Below, piece by piece: positions 15,015-23,228 of a stretch of 33,674 nucleotides of DNA. The DNA is from Chloroflexota bacterium (GTDB lineage: Bacteria; Chloroflexota; Dehalococcoidia; Lucifugimonadales; Lucifugimonadaceae), in the NCBI GenBank assembly GCA_022574675.1, contig JACZRO010000012.1, positions 1 to 33,674 of the forward strand, read 5' to 3'. The notes under the pieces are model-generated. The model was not told where the DNA came from, did no database searches, and was given only the letters and a program-made list of their open reading frames with translations. Numbering within the stretch: the first letter of the stretch is position 1; each line of letters starts with the position of its first letter. The translations under genes and the position numbers were made by a program.

Positions 15015-18000
15015 CTAACCCCTACCGGTGATGCCGGATCCGGACCGCGTGTCCGACCCGCCTCCAGACGACACGACGACCACTTTCACCGGCTTGGAGT
15101 TGAGGCCCGTTATTTCGCCTTTGTACTTGCCCTTTTTGGCGCTGTAACTCATCTCGACACTTCCGAGCACGTTGTTGTCGGCGTCATAGGCCGTGGCGGT
15201 CAGGGTGGCAGACCCGCCATCGGTGCTGGTCGCTTCGACGCCCAACTTGCTCTTCCTGATCTCGTATTTCGCCTTGATTATCTCGACCGTGTCCGACACC
15301 ACAGGAGAATTGACCGTGATCGAGATCGAGTCGCCGCCTGTAGCGCCGCCCGCATCCATCACCTGCGCGGTGATCGTGTGGCTACCTTCTTGAAGTGTCG
15401 CGGAGAAACTCCCGCCGTTGCCGATCACGCCATCGATGTTGGAGATCCAGATCAGGCTGACCGTCAGCTCCCCGTCCTCCGGGTCTAACGCGGATCCGGA
15501 GAACTGGATCGAGTCGATTGTCAGGAACGTGTCACCGCCTGACGGGCTCGTGATCGTTACCGCTGGCGCCGTGTTCGATGCGCTCACAGTCACAGTCGTT
15601 GAGCCGGAGCCGGAGCCGCCGTCATCGTCGGTTACCGTCAGCGTGGCGCTGTATGGCCCGGCGATTGCGTAGGCGTGCGTCACGGTCTGACCGATGTCCG
15701 AAAAGCCGTCGCCGAAGTCCCAGGCGAACGTGTGCGTGTCAGCCAGGCCGGGGTCGGAGACGCCGCCCGTGAACGTGATCGGGCTGCCAGTCTCACCGGC
15801 GTACGGCCCCCCGGCCGCGGCGACGGGAGCGACGTTGGCGACCGTGGCCAGGGCGGTGTCCGACCCGGTCGAGCCGCCGTCGTCTGTGACGGTCAGGGTC
15901 ACCGTATATACGTCGTTGTCCGCGTATATGTGGCTCGCCGTTATGCCCGAAGCGGTCTCTCCGTCGCCGAAGTCCCACTCATACGACACGATCGTGCCGT
16001 CGGCGTCGAACGAGCCGGAGCCATCGAACGCGAAGGAGTCGCCCTCGTCACCGGTCTGGTCGAGACCGGCGCGGGCCGTTGGCGCCGTGTTCGGTGCGCT
16101 CACCGTCACCGTCGTTGAGGCGGACCCGACACCACCGTCGTCGTCGGTCACCGTCAGCGTGGCGATGTATGTAGCAGCGGTCGCGTAAGCGTGCGTCACG
16201 GTCTGACCGGTCCCGGTAGCGCCGTCGCCGAAGTTCCACGCGAACGTGTGCGTGTCATTCCAGCCGGGATCGGAGACGCTGCCGCTGAACGTAATCAAGC
16301 TGCCGGTTTCACCGGCGTACGGCCCGCCCGTGGACGCGACCGGGTCGGCGTTCGATACGGTGGCGACCGTAACGTCCGTACCCGTGCCGCCATCATCATC
16401 CAGGACGGTCAGAGTCACCGTAAAGCTTCCGTTATCCGCGTACGCGTGGGTGACCGACTGGCCCGTTCCGGAAGCGCCGTCGCCAAAGTCCCAGGTAAAC
16501 GTGTGCGTGTCATTCAAGCCAGGGTCGGAGACGCTGCCGCTGAACGTGATCGCGCTTCCCTCGATCCCGGTGTACGGGCCGCCCGCGCCCGCAACGGGAG
16601 CCAGGTTGGCGACCGTGACGAGGGCGGAGTCGCTACCGTCGGCGCCGGCATCGTCCGTCACAGTCAGCGTCACTATGTATACGCCGTCATCGGCGTATAC
16701 ATGCGTTGCGCTAACGCCGGAAGCGGTCCCACCGTCGCCGAAATCCCAGTCGTACGACGTGATCGTGCCGTCGACGTCGAACGAGCCGGAACCATCAAAC
16801 GTGAAGCCATCGCCCTCGTTGCCGGCCTGGTCGGGACCGGGATCGGCGACCGGAGAAGAGTTGGCCGGCCCGTTGCCGACCAACTCGACGTCGTCGATGA
16901 ACCAGTAATCAGTACTGCTGCTCATATCCGGGTCAAACGCGATGAAGATCGAACCGGACCCCGCGTAGGCCGATACGTCGATGTCGTAGGCGCGATAAAC
17001 GTCGTCACTGTCAATCCAGGTGAACGTCGCGACGACCGCCCAGGAAATGCCGTCAGGGCTGGCCCATACGTACGCCCGGTCCGATGAGAACCACTCAAAC
17101 GACCTGACCCGGGACCAGAACTTGAGGTGCACATCGGTCTGACCCGTGATGTCCGCGGTGCGCTGGATGTAGCCGTTAAATGCCCGCAACTGCACGTGGA
17201 ACGCGCCGGAGTGCGGGCCGTCGCCCCCTAGAATCGAAATATCGCCTGAGGACGACCACGGGCCGAGCCAACCGGTGCCGCCGCTCAGGTCGCCTGACTC
17301 GAAGTCATCAAAGGGAGTGCCCCCGCCGGGTGGCGGTGGCGGCGGCGGCGAACCGCCGCCCACGACTGCGGCGGCAACGTCCACCAGTCCGTATCCGGTC
17401 CAGTTCGAAGGCAACTCGAGATCTTCTGCGGTCTGTTGTAGCCGTAGTCGTACATCGTCGTTGATGCGGCCATTGCCGTTGGCATCGGTGATGCCGGAGG
17501 CGATCACCAGGGCGCTGGCGCCGGCGACATGGGGCGAGGCCATCGAAGTGCCGCTCTTCAACCCGTAGCCGCCACCCAGGAGTGTCGAGTTGATATTGAC
17601 GCCCGGCGCAGCCAGTTCCACATCGGGCCCTTTGCTGGAGAAGCACGCAACTCCGTCAGTGACATCCGTCGCACTGACGGCTATCACCGAGCTCCACCGC
17701 GCCGGGTATATAACGCTGTCGCCATTTCCGGCGCACGTGCCACCGTTACCGGCCGCGCCGACGTTCACTATGCCGGCCGCCTCGGCGTTATCGAAGGCCG
17801 CCTTCACCGTAGCGCCGGGGTCGCCGGAGCTGCCAAAGCTGCTATTCGTCACCTGAATGCCGTTTACAACCGCCCACTCAAGCGCGGCGATCACGTCGCT
17901 ATAAGAGCCGCTGCCGTTAGCTTTGAGGACCTTCAGGGCGTAAAGACTGATTTTTGGACCGACGCCGACCACGCTGTTCGCGTTGTCATCGTCTTCTGCC

Positions 18001-18533
18001 GCAATCGTCCCGGCCACGTGTGTGCCGTGACCGTTGTCGTCCGAGGGGTCGCTGTCGTTATTGGCGAAGTCGAACCCGCCCGCGCAACGGTTGATCAGGT
18101 CCGGGTGCGAACAGTCGATCCCGGAGTCGATAACCGCTACCTTGACACCCAGGGCGCGGTTGCCACCGTCGTGAACGGCGCCCGCGCCGATGCGTTTGAC
18201 ACCCCAGGTGTTGTCCAACTCGGCGTCCACGGCGTACACCGCGAGGTCCGGCTCAATCGCCGTGATATTCGGGTTATTGGACAGGCCGTCCAGCGCCTGG
18301 TCGGGCACGGAGGCGGCGATCGCATTCACGATGGTGTAGGTGTACTTGATGTCGCCGCCGGCGCTGCGCACCGCCGCCTGATCGTCAGGACCGGGCGGGT
18401 TCGCAAACGCAATGATTACGTCTGACCGCCCGGCACGCGCCTGAGCGACATCAGCGCTTATTCCCAGCGTCGCAAAGAGCGCCAGTGCAAGAAACGCACC
18501 CGCCAACGCCCGTGTGGGAACAAAACTCAACAT
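15015..18533 (-). CDS. Secreted subtilisin-family (S8) protease with five PKD domains
   Basis: The 1,172-residue protein starts MLSFVPTRALAGAFLALALF, a signal peptide with likely cleavage after ADVAQA (~residue 32). An I9-type propeptide (~37-100) precedes the S8 catalytic domain: Asp136 (VAVIDSGID), His169 (NGHGTHVAGT), oxyanion Asn263 (GAAGNGG) and Ser330 (SGTSMASPHVAG). A Pro/Gly linker (~395-405) leads to a ~150-residue jelly-roll-like domain, five PKD repeats (~560-984), an Ig-like domain (TSPSGGDTF..., ~990-1075) and a beta-rich basic C-terminal domain with a Gly/Ser tail. It would digest extracellular protein, with the beta domains aiding adhesion. No sortase motif or C-terminal anchor is visible. 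AAGGAG lies nine bases before the ATG. Confidence 0.93.
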   Translation of the reverse strand: MLSFVPTRALAGAFLALALFATLGISADVAQARAGRSDVIIAFANPPGPDDQAAVRSAGGDIKYTYTIVNAIAASVPDQALDGLSNNPNITAIEPDLAVYAVDAELDNTWGVKRIGAGAVHDGGNRALGVKVAVIDSGIDCSHPDLINRCAGGFDFANNDSDPSDDNGHGTHVAGTIAAEDDDNANSVVGVGPKISLYALKVLKANGSGSYSDVIAALEWAVVNGIQVTNSSFGSSGDPGATVKAAFDNAEAAGIVNVGAAGNGGTCAGNGDSVIYPARWSSVIAVSATDVTDGVACFSSKGPDVELAAPGVNINSTLLGGGYGLKSGTSMASPHVAGASALVIASGITDANGNGRINDDVRLRLQQTAEDLELPSNWTGYGLVDVAAAVVGGGSPPPPPPPGGGTPFDDFESGDLSGGTGWLGPWSSSGDISILGGDGPHSGAFHVQLRAFNGYIQRTADITGQTDVHLKFWSRVRSFEWFSSDRAYVWASPDGISWAVVATFTWIDSDDVYRAYDIDVSAYAGSGSIFIAFDPDMSSSTDYWFIDDVELVGNGPANSSPVADPGPDQAGNEGDGFTFDGSGSFDVDGTITSYDWDFGDGGTASGVSATHVYADDGVYIVTLTVTDDAGADGSDSALVTVANLAPVAGAGGPYTGIEGSAITFSGSVSDPGLNDTHTFTWDFGDGASGTGQSVTHAYADNGSFTVTLTVLDDDGGTGTDVTVATVSNADPVASTGGPYAGETGSLITFSGSVSDPGWNDTHTFAWNFGDGATGTGQTVTHAYATAATYIATLTVTDDDGGVGSASTTVTVSAPNTAPTARAGLDQTGDEGDSFAFDGSGSFDADGTIVSYEWDFGDGETASGITASHIYADNDVYTVTLTVTDDGGSTGSDTALATVANVAPVAAAGGPYAGETGSPITFTGGVSDPGLADTHTFAWDFGDGFSDIGQTVTHAYAIAGPYSATLTVTDDDGGSGSGSTTVTVSASNTAPAVTITSPSGGDTFLTIDSIQFSGSALDPEDGELTVSLIWISNIDGVIGNGGSFSATLQEGSHTITAQVMDAGGATGGDSISITVNSPVVSDTVEIIKAKYEIRKSKLGVEATSTDGGSATLTATAYDADNNVLGSVEMSYSAKKGKYKGEITGLNSKPVKVVVVSSGGGSDTRSGSGITGRG
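15582..16856 (-). repeat. PKD-domain coding repeats, order A-B-B-A-B
   Basis: Five ~85-residue PKD units are encoded here. Type A (first and fourth) share DQ-x-G-x-EGD and SFD-x-DGTI-x-SY-x-WDFGDG. Type B (second, third, fifth) share GGPY, the ITF(S/T)G core, SDPG-x-x-DTHTF and the THAYA strand. DNA-level similarity is high between B units, for example near 16246-16300 and 16500-16555, pointing to internal duplication. Confidence 0.85.
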
Positions 18534-19100
18534 CGCACCCGTCTCCTTGTTCACCGGCCCGGCCGTCCGTTCCGTATCGGACTGACCACCCTGATCGCGA
18601 TGTATGCGATCACGCCTCACCCCGGAGGGACCGGTTTAGATCTCAAAAACACTGCGCCCCAAATTTCGGCGGCGGCACAATGCAGCAGATCGCACCTGGA
18701 CGATAACCCCATCGCCGGACGTGCTCTCGGCTGCGGCGGATACTACTATTCACAGCCCCACGGGTGTACGTCTCGATCGCTCGCTCAAGGCAAACATTTG
18801 CGGCCTTCCCGGCCTCCGGGCGCCCGTTAGATCGTACGTAGCTCACCTTTGCCAACATCGCTCACAGGCGCCCGGCCGTACGGGCCTGCGCCCGATCAGA
18901 AAAGCACACCTGAATCACACGTTTCGAGGTCGATATATGGTCGGGACCGCAGAGCAGATCACACCCTGCGCCGCGAGGCTTGCATGTGCAGACCGCCCCG
19001 TAACGACACGGGATATACGACAGATGTCAGCAACGGATTCGACGAGACCGAAGCGACGGCAGCCACAAAAACTCACGCACTGGGCCCCCTGACGACCAAT

Positions 19101-19186
19101 CAAAAAAGGGACCCTTAATTTTGAGCCCGCCACCACTATCGATTTCGTAGCTGATTGGACACCGCGAAATGCGACCCCTTTTTTTG
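19101..19186. repeat. Imperfect inverted repeat, possible decayed element
   Basis: CAAAAAAGGGACC at 19101-19113 is nearly complementary to GACCCCTTTTTTTG at 19173-19186, separated by about 60 bases. A/T runs flanking GGG/CCC on both sides resemble the ends of small non-autonomous elements. Evidence is weak. Confidence 0.3.
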
Positions 19187-19281
19187 CCATCCCCACCTGC
19201 TGTATGAATCCGACGCTGCGGCGCCGACAGCAATCCGACGACTGCCAGCCGTTGACCACGCTCGGATCGCCAAACCACCTC

Positions 19282-19311
19282 TTGACACATTTAGAACATA
19301 CGTTCTACGCT
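19282..19311 (+). promoter_or_regulatory. TTGACA promoter overlapped by a LexA/SOS-box-like dyad
   Basis: A consensus -35 TTGACA (19282-19287) is followed after 18 bases by a weak -10 (TACGCT, 19306-19311). Between and into the -10 lies TAGAAC-ATAC-GTTCTA (19292-19307), a perfect 6-4-6 palindrome that fits the GAAC-N4-GTTC LexA box of Gram-positive and actinobacterial type (GAACRNRYGTTC). A repressor here would block the promoter. No recognisable SOS gene follows. Confidence 0.5.
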
Positions 19312-19680
19312 AGACAGTGAAGGGTAGGCGATGATCTCTCCGCAGACGGGTACCCGGGGGAGCGACATCCCGACCCGCGAACGAGTGTCCTCAGGTGGTT
19401 GTACACACTTCGGGGCCTGCGTTCGCTCGAATATCGGGCCCATCGGGCACGATCGCATCGGAAAATAGCGGCATGAACCGGGTCGCGGAGACGTTCTTGG
19501 TGCCAGATGCTTGCGAGGTCGCGGGGCTGGAGAGGCGTCCGCCGGTAAGTGCCGAGATAGAAACACCGTCCGATTGTCCGTCGAGGCGGTGGTCAGACCA
19601 GCCACTTTGAATAGAGGCGTGCCTGGCAGACGGACGCCTGCCCGAAGCGCGGGACACAACCGGGATCCTTCTCATGGTAG

Positions 19681-19700
19681 GGGCGGGGCTTGCTCCGCCC
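19681..19700. repeat. GC-rich hairpin repeat
   Basis: GGGCGGGGC (19681-19689) and GCTCCGCCC (19692-19700) pair with one mismatch around a two-base loop. Near-complementary ~10-base arms lie further out at about 19624-19633 and 19699-19708. This is a typical short intergenic palindromic repeat. Confidence 0.5.
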
Positions 19701-19823
19701 GTCTGGCAACAGACAGAAGGAAAGTCGAGATAGGCGCCGGCAAAAACAGCGTAGCTGCGCCCCCGACCTAAATCGGGGAACCGGTGCGATCGCGCCCTGA
19801 ACCCGCGCCCGTTCTTAATACCC

Positions 19824-19842
19824 CTTCTCCCGGCGGGAGAAG
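19824..19842. repeat. Short palindromic repeat CTTCTCCCG-G-CGGGAGAAG
   Basis: A perfect 9-1-9 palindrome, followed by a segment (CCTGAGTGAAGTCGAACGGG, 19850-19869) resembling other dispersed intergenic repeats. It has no coding role. Confidence 0.6.
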
Positions 19843-19934
19843 AGCCTGCCCTGAGTGAAGTCGAACGGGTCGGGATGAGGGAGAAATCCGGAGTACCGAC
19901 GCGTTCATCCGCGCGCCACATCGGCAACCCAACC

Positions 19935-19965
19935 TGTCATTCTGAGGCCGAAGCCGAAGAATCTC
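19935..19965 (+). repeat. Dispersed intergenic repeat (GTCATTCTGAGG... type), copy 1
   Basis: GTCATTCTGAGGCCGAAGCC followed by GAAGAATCTC. It resembles a dispersed repeat common between genes in many bacteria, whose core is GTCATTCTGAG and GAAGAATCT. An inverted copy lies at 26013-26040. Confidence 0.65.
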
Positions 19966-20019
19966 CCGGGCCGCTCACCTCGCGGTCCGTGTCGGCGACG
20001 CGTCTGTGATCCGCGGACC

Positions 20020-21048
20020 CTAGACCTTCACCAGTTTCTGCATCGACCGCAACTCCACGTCCACATTCCACCCGCTGCCGTAGTCGCTGTGCGACACCTC
20101 GGCCACGTAGATGGCGCCCTTCGAGTCCACCGCGATGCCGTGCGGCGAGTAAAACCGGCCGGTCTGCGAGCCGTAAGGCTCTGTGCCGACCCGTGACAGG
20201 ATCTTCCCGTCGGTACTCATCACGGTGACACGCGGCCCGAGGTCCGTGCCCGTATCGTTGCTGGAGATCCCGGCAAAGTACTCGCCGATGTACACCAGGT
20301 CCCGGTCGCCCCGCGTGTCGATGTAAAGGCAGGCGGCGCGGGACATGTTCACCCACTGGGTCTCGAAAATCCCGTCGGAGCTGAACACCTGGATGCGGTG
20401 GTTCTCACGGTCGGCGATGTAGACCCAGCCGTTGCGGTCGGTCTCGACGTTGTGAACGATGTTGAACTGCCCCTCGCCGGTGCCCGACTCGCCCCATGAA
20501 AACAGGAAATCGCCCTCGGGGGTGTACTTGTGGACGCGCGCGTTCGAGTAACCGTCCGCCACGTAGAACTCGCCCGTGCTCTTGTCGACGGCGACGTGTG
20601 TCGGGACGCTGAACGGCACACCGCTCATCTTCGGGGCGGGCTTGTCGGCCTGTCCCAGCGTCATCAGCAGCTTGCCGTCCGGCGTGAACTTCTTGACAGT
20701 GCCGTTGCCGTTATCGACGCAGAAAATGTTGCCGTCCGGCGCCACCGTTACGCCGTGCGGGTTGCTGAACTCGCCCTCGCCCCAGTGATCCACCAGCGTC
20801 CCGTCGGCGTCGAACACGATCATCGGGGAGGTGCCGCGGTTGAACACGTAGACGCGGTCGTTCTGGTCGACGGCCACCGCCGTCGCCTCCCGGTAGTTCC
20901 AGCCGTCCGGCAACTGCCCCCAGTTCTTTCCGGAGACCTCGTATCTGAAGTCCCCGTCCCCGAGAACGACGGGGCCGCCGGGTCCGTCTTCGGCCCGGTG
21001 CTCATTCCTTGGCAGTCCGGATTCGAGTTGTTCCACCTTGCTGGCCAT
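20020..21048 (-). CDS. NHL-repeat beta-propeller protein (peptidyl-amidating-lyase-like)
   Basis: The 342-residue protein contains about six NHL blades. Typical segments are ATAVAVDQNDRVYVFNRG, FSNPHGVTVAPDGNIFCVDN, PTHVAVDKSTGEFYVADGY, VHNVETDRNGWVYIADREN and SPHGIAVDSKGAIYVAEVS. The propeller resembles the lyase domain of peptidylglycine alpha-amidating enzymes, which uses Zn and Ca, but equivalent proteins in bacteria are mostly uncharacterised lyases or lactonases. No signal peptide is seen. The ATG at 21048 has AAGGTGG close upstream; a GTG at 21057 is an alternative. It is the last gene of a minus-strand series after the SnoaL gene (117-base gap). Confidence 0.85.
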   Translation of the reverse strand: MASKVEQLESGLPRNEHRAEDGPGGPVVLGDGDFRYEVSGKNWGQLPDGWNYREATAVAVDQNDRVYVFNRGTSPMIVFDADGTLVDHWGEGEFSNPHGVTVAPDGNIFCVDNGNGTVKKFTPDGKLLMTLGQADKPAPKMSGVPFSVPTHVAVDKSTGEFYVADGYSNARVHKYTPEGDFLFSWGESGTGEGQFNIVHNVETDRNGWVYIADRENHRIQVFSSDGIFETQWVNMSRAACLYIDTRGDRDLVYIGEYFAGISSNDTGTDLGPRVTVMSTDGKILSRVGTEPYGSQTGRFYSPHGIAVDSKGAIYVAEVSHSDYGSGWNVDVELRSMQKLVKV

Positions 21049-21165
21049 ATGTCCCACCTTTGTTTAGGGGAGTGAGCTGCTTCGATCTCGGGACGGGGGA
21101 TTCGCCGCGGGGTCGTGATACTACCCTGCCCTGCGCGATCCGGCAGCAGATCGCGGCCGCCTTCG

Positions 21166-21981
21166 CTAAAGGGCGCCGATCTGCCGCATGAACCCGAGAT
21201 CGTCCCGGTGTATCCACTCTTCGGCGATCTTCCCCCCATCGAATCGAGAAAGGGCCATGCCCGTGGACACGACCTTCACGCCGGTGGGAGCGACCCCCAT
21301 CCACTCCCCGTCGTGCGTGCCGGTCATCGTCCAGCGCCGGGTGACGAACTCACCCTCGTCGTTGCTCGGGTAGATCGACGCCTCGAAGTGCAGGTCCGGA
21401 AACGCCGTTCGCAACCCTGAAACCTGTTTCCTGACCTCATCGATCCCTACGACGTCGGCCTCCAGGAGCGGGTCGTGCCGCACGTGCCCCGGCGTCAGCA
21501 GTTCATCGGCCGCCGCAAGTTCTCCCCGGTTCCAGACCTCCTCGACGTAACGGCGAACGACAGCCGCGGCGATCTGCTGGCTGTTGGCCGCCAGGTTCCA
21601 GTTCGACCAGGGCTCTTCGACGATCTTGCCGTTCTCAACTACGAAAGCAGCGACGCCGGTCACGGAGATCTCCTCGCCCGTCGGCGCCCAGGGCACGGGT
21701 CCGCCGGAACCGACGTGCAGGCCACGAATCGTGGAGTAGACGACGACCGTGTCGCCCTCTGCAACCAGCTCGTGAACCTCACGGGTAAGCGGCGAGTAGA
21801 TCCGACGCAGGCTGCCGACCGCCGCCTTCACCGCCTCCGGCCCGCCTGCGATCATGCCGCCCGAGCCGCGGCGGTCCCTGGGGCTTTCCGAGATGATCTC
21901 ATCGGCGACATCGAGCCGGCCCTCCGACCAGAGCTCGTTCACGAATCTGCGAATAACAGCCTTGTTCTCTTCCGTTGTCAT
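21166..21981 (-). CDS. Tandem SnoaL-like (ester cyclase / NTF2-fold) protein
   Basis: The 271-residue protein consists of two SnoaL-like domains in tandem. Domain 1 (~1-132) begins NKAVIRRFVNELWSEG and domain 2 (~133-271) begins AAVVRRYVEEVWNRGEL. Each ends with a 'GKI-x-EEW' strand (ENGKIVEEPWSNW and DGGKIAEEWIHRDDLG). SnoaL-like NTF2-fold proteins include polyketide cyclases, hydrolases and many proteins of unknown role. Domain 2 keeps the usual PTG and HDG-x-x-x-G features more clearly, so domain 1 may have diverged. GGGAGG precedes the ATG at 21981. It lies downstream of the SMP-30 gene on the same strand, separated by the 23-bp tandem repeats. Confidence 0.87.
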   Translation of the reverse strand: MTTEENKAVIRRFVNELWSEGRLDVADEIISESPRDRRGSGGMIAGGPEAVKAAVGSLRRIYSPLTREVHELVAEGDTVVVYSTIRGLHVGSGGPVPWAPTGEEISVTGVAAFVVENGKIVEEPWSNWNLAANSQQIAAAVVRRYVEEVWNRGELAAADELLTPGHVRHDPLLEADVVGIDEVRKQVSGLRTAFPDLHFEASIYPSNDEGEFVTRRWTMTGTHDGEWMGVAPTGVKVVSTGMALSRFDGGKIAEEWIHRDDLGFMRQIGAL

Positions 21982-22094
21982 GGAACGCCTCCCTCGTTTC
22001 GCAATCGAACGCCCCGGTTATTCACGGGTATTCATCCATCCACGACGCCCCGATCCTTCCGCAGAAGAAGCCCGCACGGAGCCTATCGACAGCG

Positions 22095-22186
22095 CCCTGA
22101 GACTCGACAGCGCCGCGCCCTGAGGTCTCGAAGCGCCGCGCCCTGAGGCTCGACAGCGCCGCGCCCTGAGGCTCTCGAAGGGCCGG
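22095..22186. repeat. 23-bp tandem repeat, four units
   Basis: Units start with CCCTGAG at 22095, 22118, 22141 and 22164, exactly 23 bases apart; the unit begins CCCTGAGGCTCGACAG and ends CGCCGCG. Two units carry a TCTCGAAG variant, and the last ends GAAGGGCCGG, which restores a CCCTGAG...GAAGGG palindrome. It lies between the SMP-30 stop and the SnoaL start, in the likely leader of the SnoaL gene. Confidence 0.9.
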
Positions 22187-22201
22187 GTCCCTCTCACCCC
22201 T

Positions 22202-23167
22202 CTATGCGGACGCGGCGGGCATCCCGGGGATCGGCGCGCCGGGCGTCTTCATCCGGAGACTGTAAACCGAGGTCCGGCAGGTCAGGTAGAGCGTCTTGAA
22301 ATCGTCGCCGCCCCAGCCGACGTTCGCCGGCAACTCCGGCGTCTCGATCACACCCAGCAACTCGCCGTCCGGCTCCCAGACCCAGCACCCGCCGGGTCCG
22401 GTGCTGAACACGCGGCCCGCAGAATCGACCTTCAGACCGTCGGGCACCCCGCCGCGCTCGCCGATCGGCCGCTCCGCCCCGGAATGTGAAATGAAGGTGT
22501 CGCCCTCGTCCGGCCCACCTGGTATGTACGGCATCTCGGCGAACACGCGGCCGTTCGACAGCGAACCATCGGCCGCAACGTCATAAACATGCATGTGCGG
22601 GTCCGGCCGGGTGTTGGACGCGTACAACAGCGACTCGTCCGGCGAGAACGCCAGTCCGTTCGGGTGGTTCATGTCGGTCGCAGCCTGGTGAAGCCCGCCC
22701 TCGGGGTCGATTCGGAAGATGCTTGAAGTGCCGATCAGCCTGTCCTCCGGCGGCATCAGGAACTGCGGATCGCTGAAATAGAGCGAGCCGTCGCTGCGGC
22801 CGACGACATCGTTGCTGCGGTTCAACCGCACGCCCCGGTACTCCGATACCAGCACGGTCCACGAGCCGTCGTGCTCCCGGCGAACCACCCGGTAGAGGTC
22901 CTGCTCACACCACACCACCCTGCCCTGCAAATCGTAGGTCGCTCCGTTGGCGCCGCCGTCATTCTCCCGGATTACCGTCTTTTCACCCGTCCCGGCGTCC
23001 ACGGAGAAGTGGATCGCGGAGTCGACATCGGAAACGTAAAGCGCGCCGTCCGTATGCTCCGGAGAGGGCGGCTGCCAGAGCGGTCCCTCCGTGAAATGGA
23101 AGCTGGTGGCGAGGAGTTTCGGCTCGCCGGGCTCAAGGACGCGGTCAAGCTTGTTGGGCGTGGTCAC
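22202..23167 (-). CDS. SMP-30/gluconolactonase-family lactonase
   Basis: The 321-residue six-bladed propeller has the divalent-metal ligands of SMP-30 enzymes: Glu27 (FTEGPLW), Asn119 (NRSNDVV), Asn170 (NHPNGLAF) and Asp243 (VPDGLKVD). These enzymes hydrolyse aldono-lactones to sugar acids. The start is a GTG at 23167, preceded by GAGGAG at a six-base spacing. It begins 61 bases after the MFS transporter gene and is probably co-transcribed. With the divergently oriented enolase-family dehydratase at 24723 it would give a lactone to sugar-acid to keto-deoxy-acid sequence (inference). Confidence 0.9.
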   Translation of the reverse strand: MTTPNKLDRVLEPGEPKLLATSFHFTEGPLWQPPSPEHTDGALYVSDVDSAIHFSVDAGTGEKTVIRENDGGANGATYDLQGRVVWCEQDLYRVVRREHDGSWTVLVSEYRGVRLNRSNDVVGRSDGSLYFSDPQFLMPPEDRLIGTSSIFRIDPEGGLHQAATDMNHPNGLAFSPDESLLYASNTRPDPHMHVYDVAADGSLSNGRVFAEMPYIPGGPDEGDTFISHSGAERPIGERGGVPDGLKVDSAGRVFSTGPGGCWVWEPDGELLGVIETPELPANVGWGGDDFKTLYLTCRTSVYSLRMKTPGAPIPGMPAASA

Positions 23168-23228
23168 CGGGATCTCCTCAACGTTGATGGGCCCAATTGG
23201 GGATGCGTTCGACGCGCCGGAAGTCTAT

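Larger units (their letters stand above)
18534..20019. other. Long gene-poor region (~1.5 kb)
   Basis: No open frame here has a recognisable domain, a good ribosome site and normal amino-acid composition. The frames that exist are Arg/Ser/Pro-rich. The region holds a TTGACA promoter-like sequence with an SOS-like dyad (19282-19311), a possible decayed element (19101-19186) and three palindromic repeats (19681-19968). A 45-codon frame at 19331-19468 follows the promoter but is not recognised. It reads like a graveyard of lost genes and repeat insertions. Confidence 0.55.

Noticed and set aside
14904..15488. Open frame of 194 codons on the plus strand entering the protease gene
   Set aside because: Most of it is antisense to the protease C-terminal region and it has no family pattern.
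15675..18425. Several long plus-strand open frames (100-300 codons) opposite the protease gene
   Set aside because: They are antisense shadows of the high-GC PKD and S8 coding sequence; compositions are Arg/Val/Gly-rich and they lack ribosome sites and family motifs.
18721..19092. Open frame of 123 codons on the plus strand
   Set aside because: No recognisable domain, skewed Arg/Ala/Thr composition and no ribosome site; treated as non-coding.
19391..19927. Open frame of 178 codons on the minus strand
   Set aside because: It runs through palindromic intergenic repeats (giving RSTSLRAGSSPAGRRG-type translation), so it is repeat DNA read as protein.
22095..22186. Possible CRISPR array
   Set aside because: The 23-bp units are directly adjacent with no spacers, and no cas genes are present; it is a simple tandem repeat.
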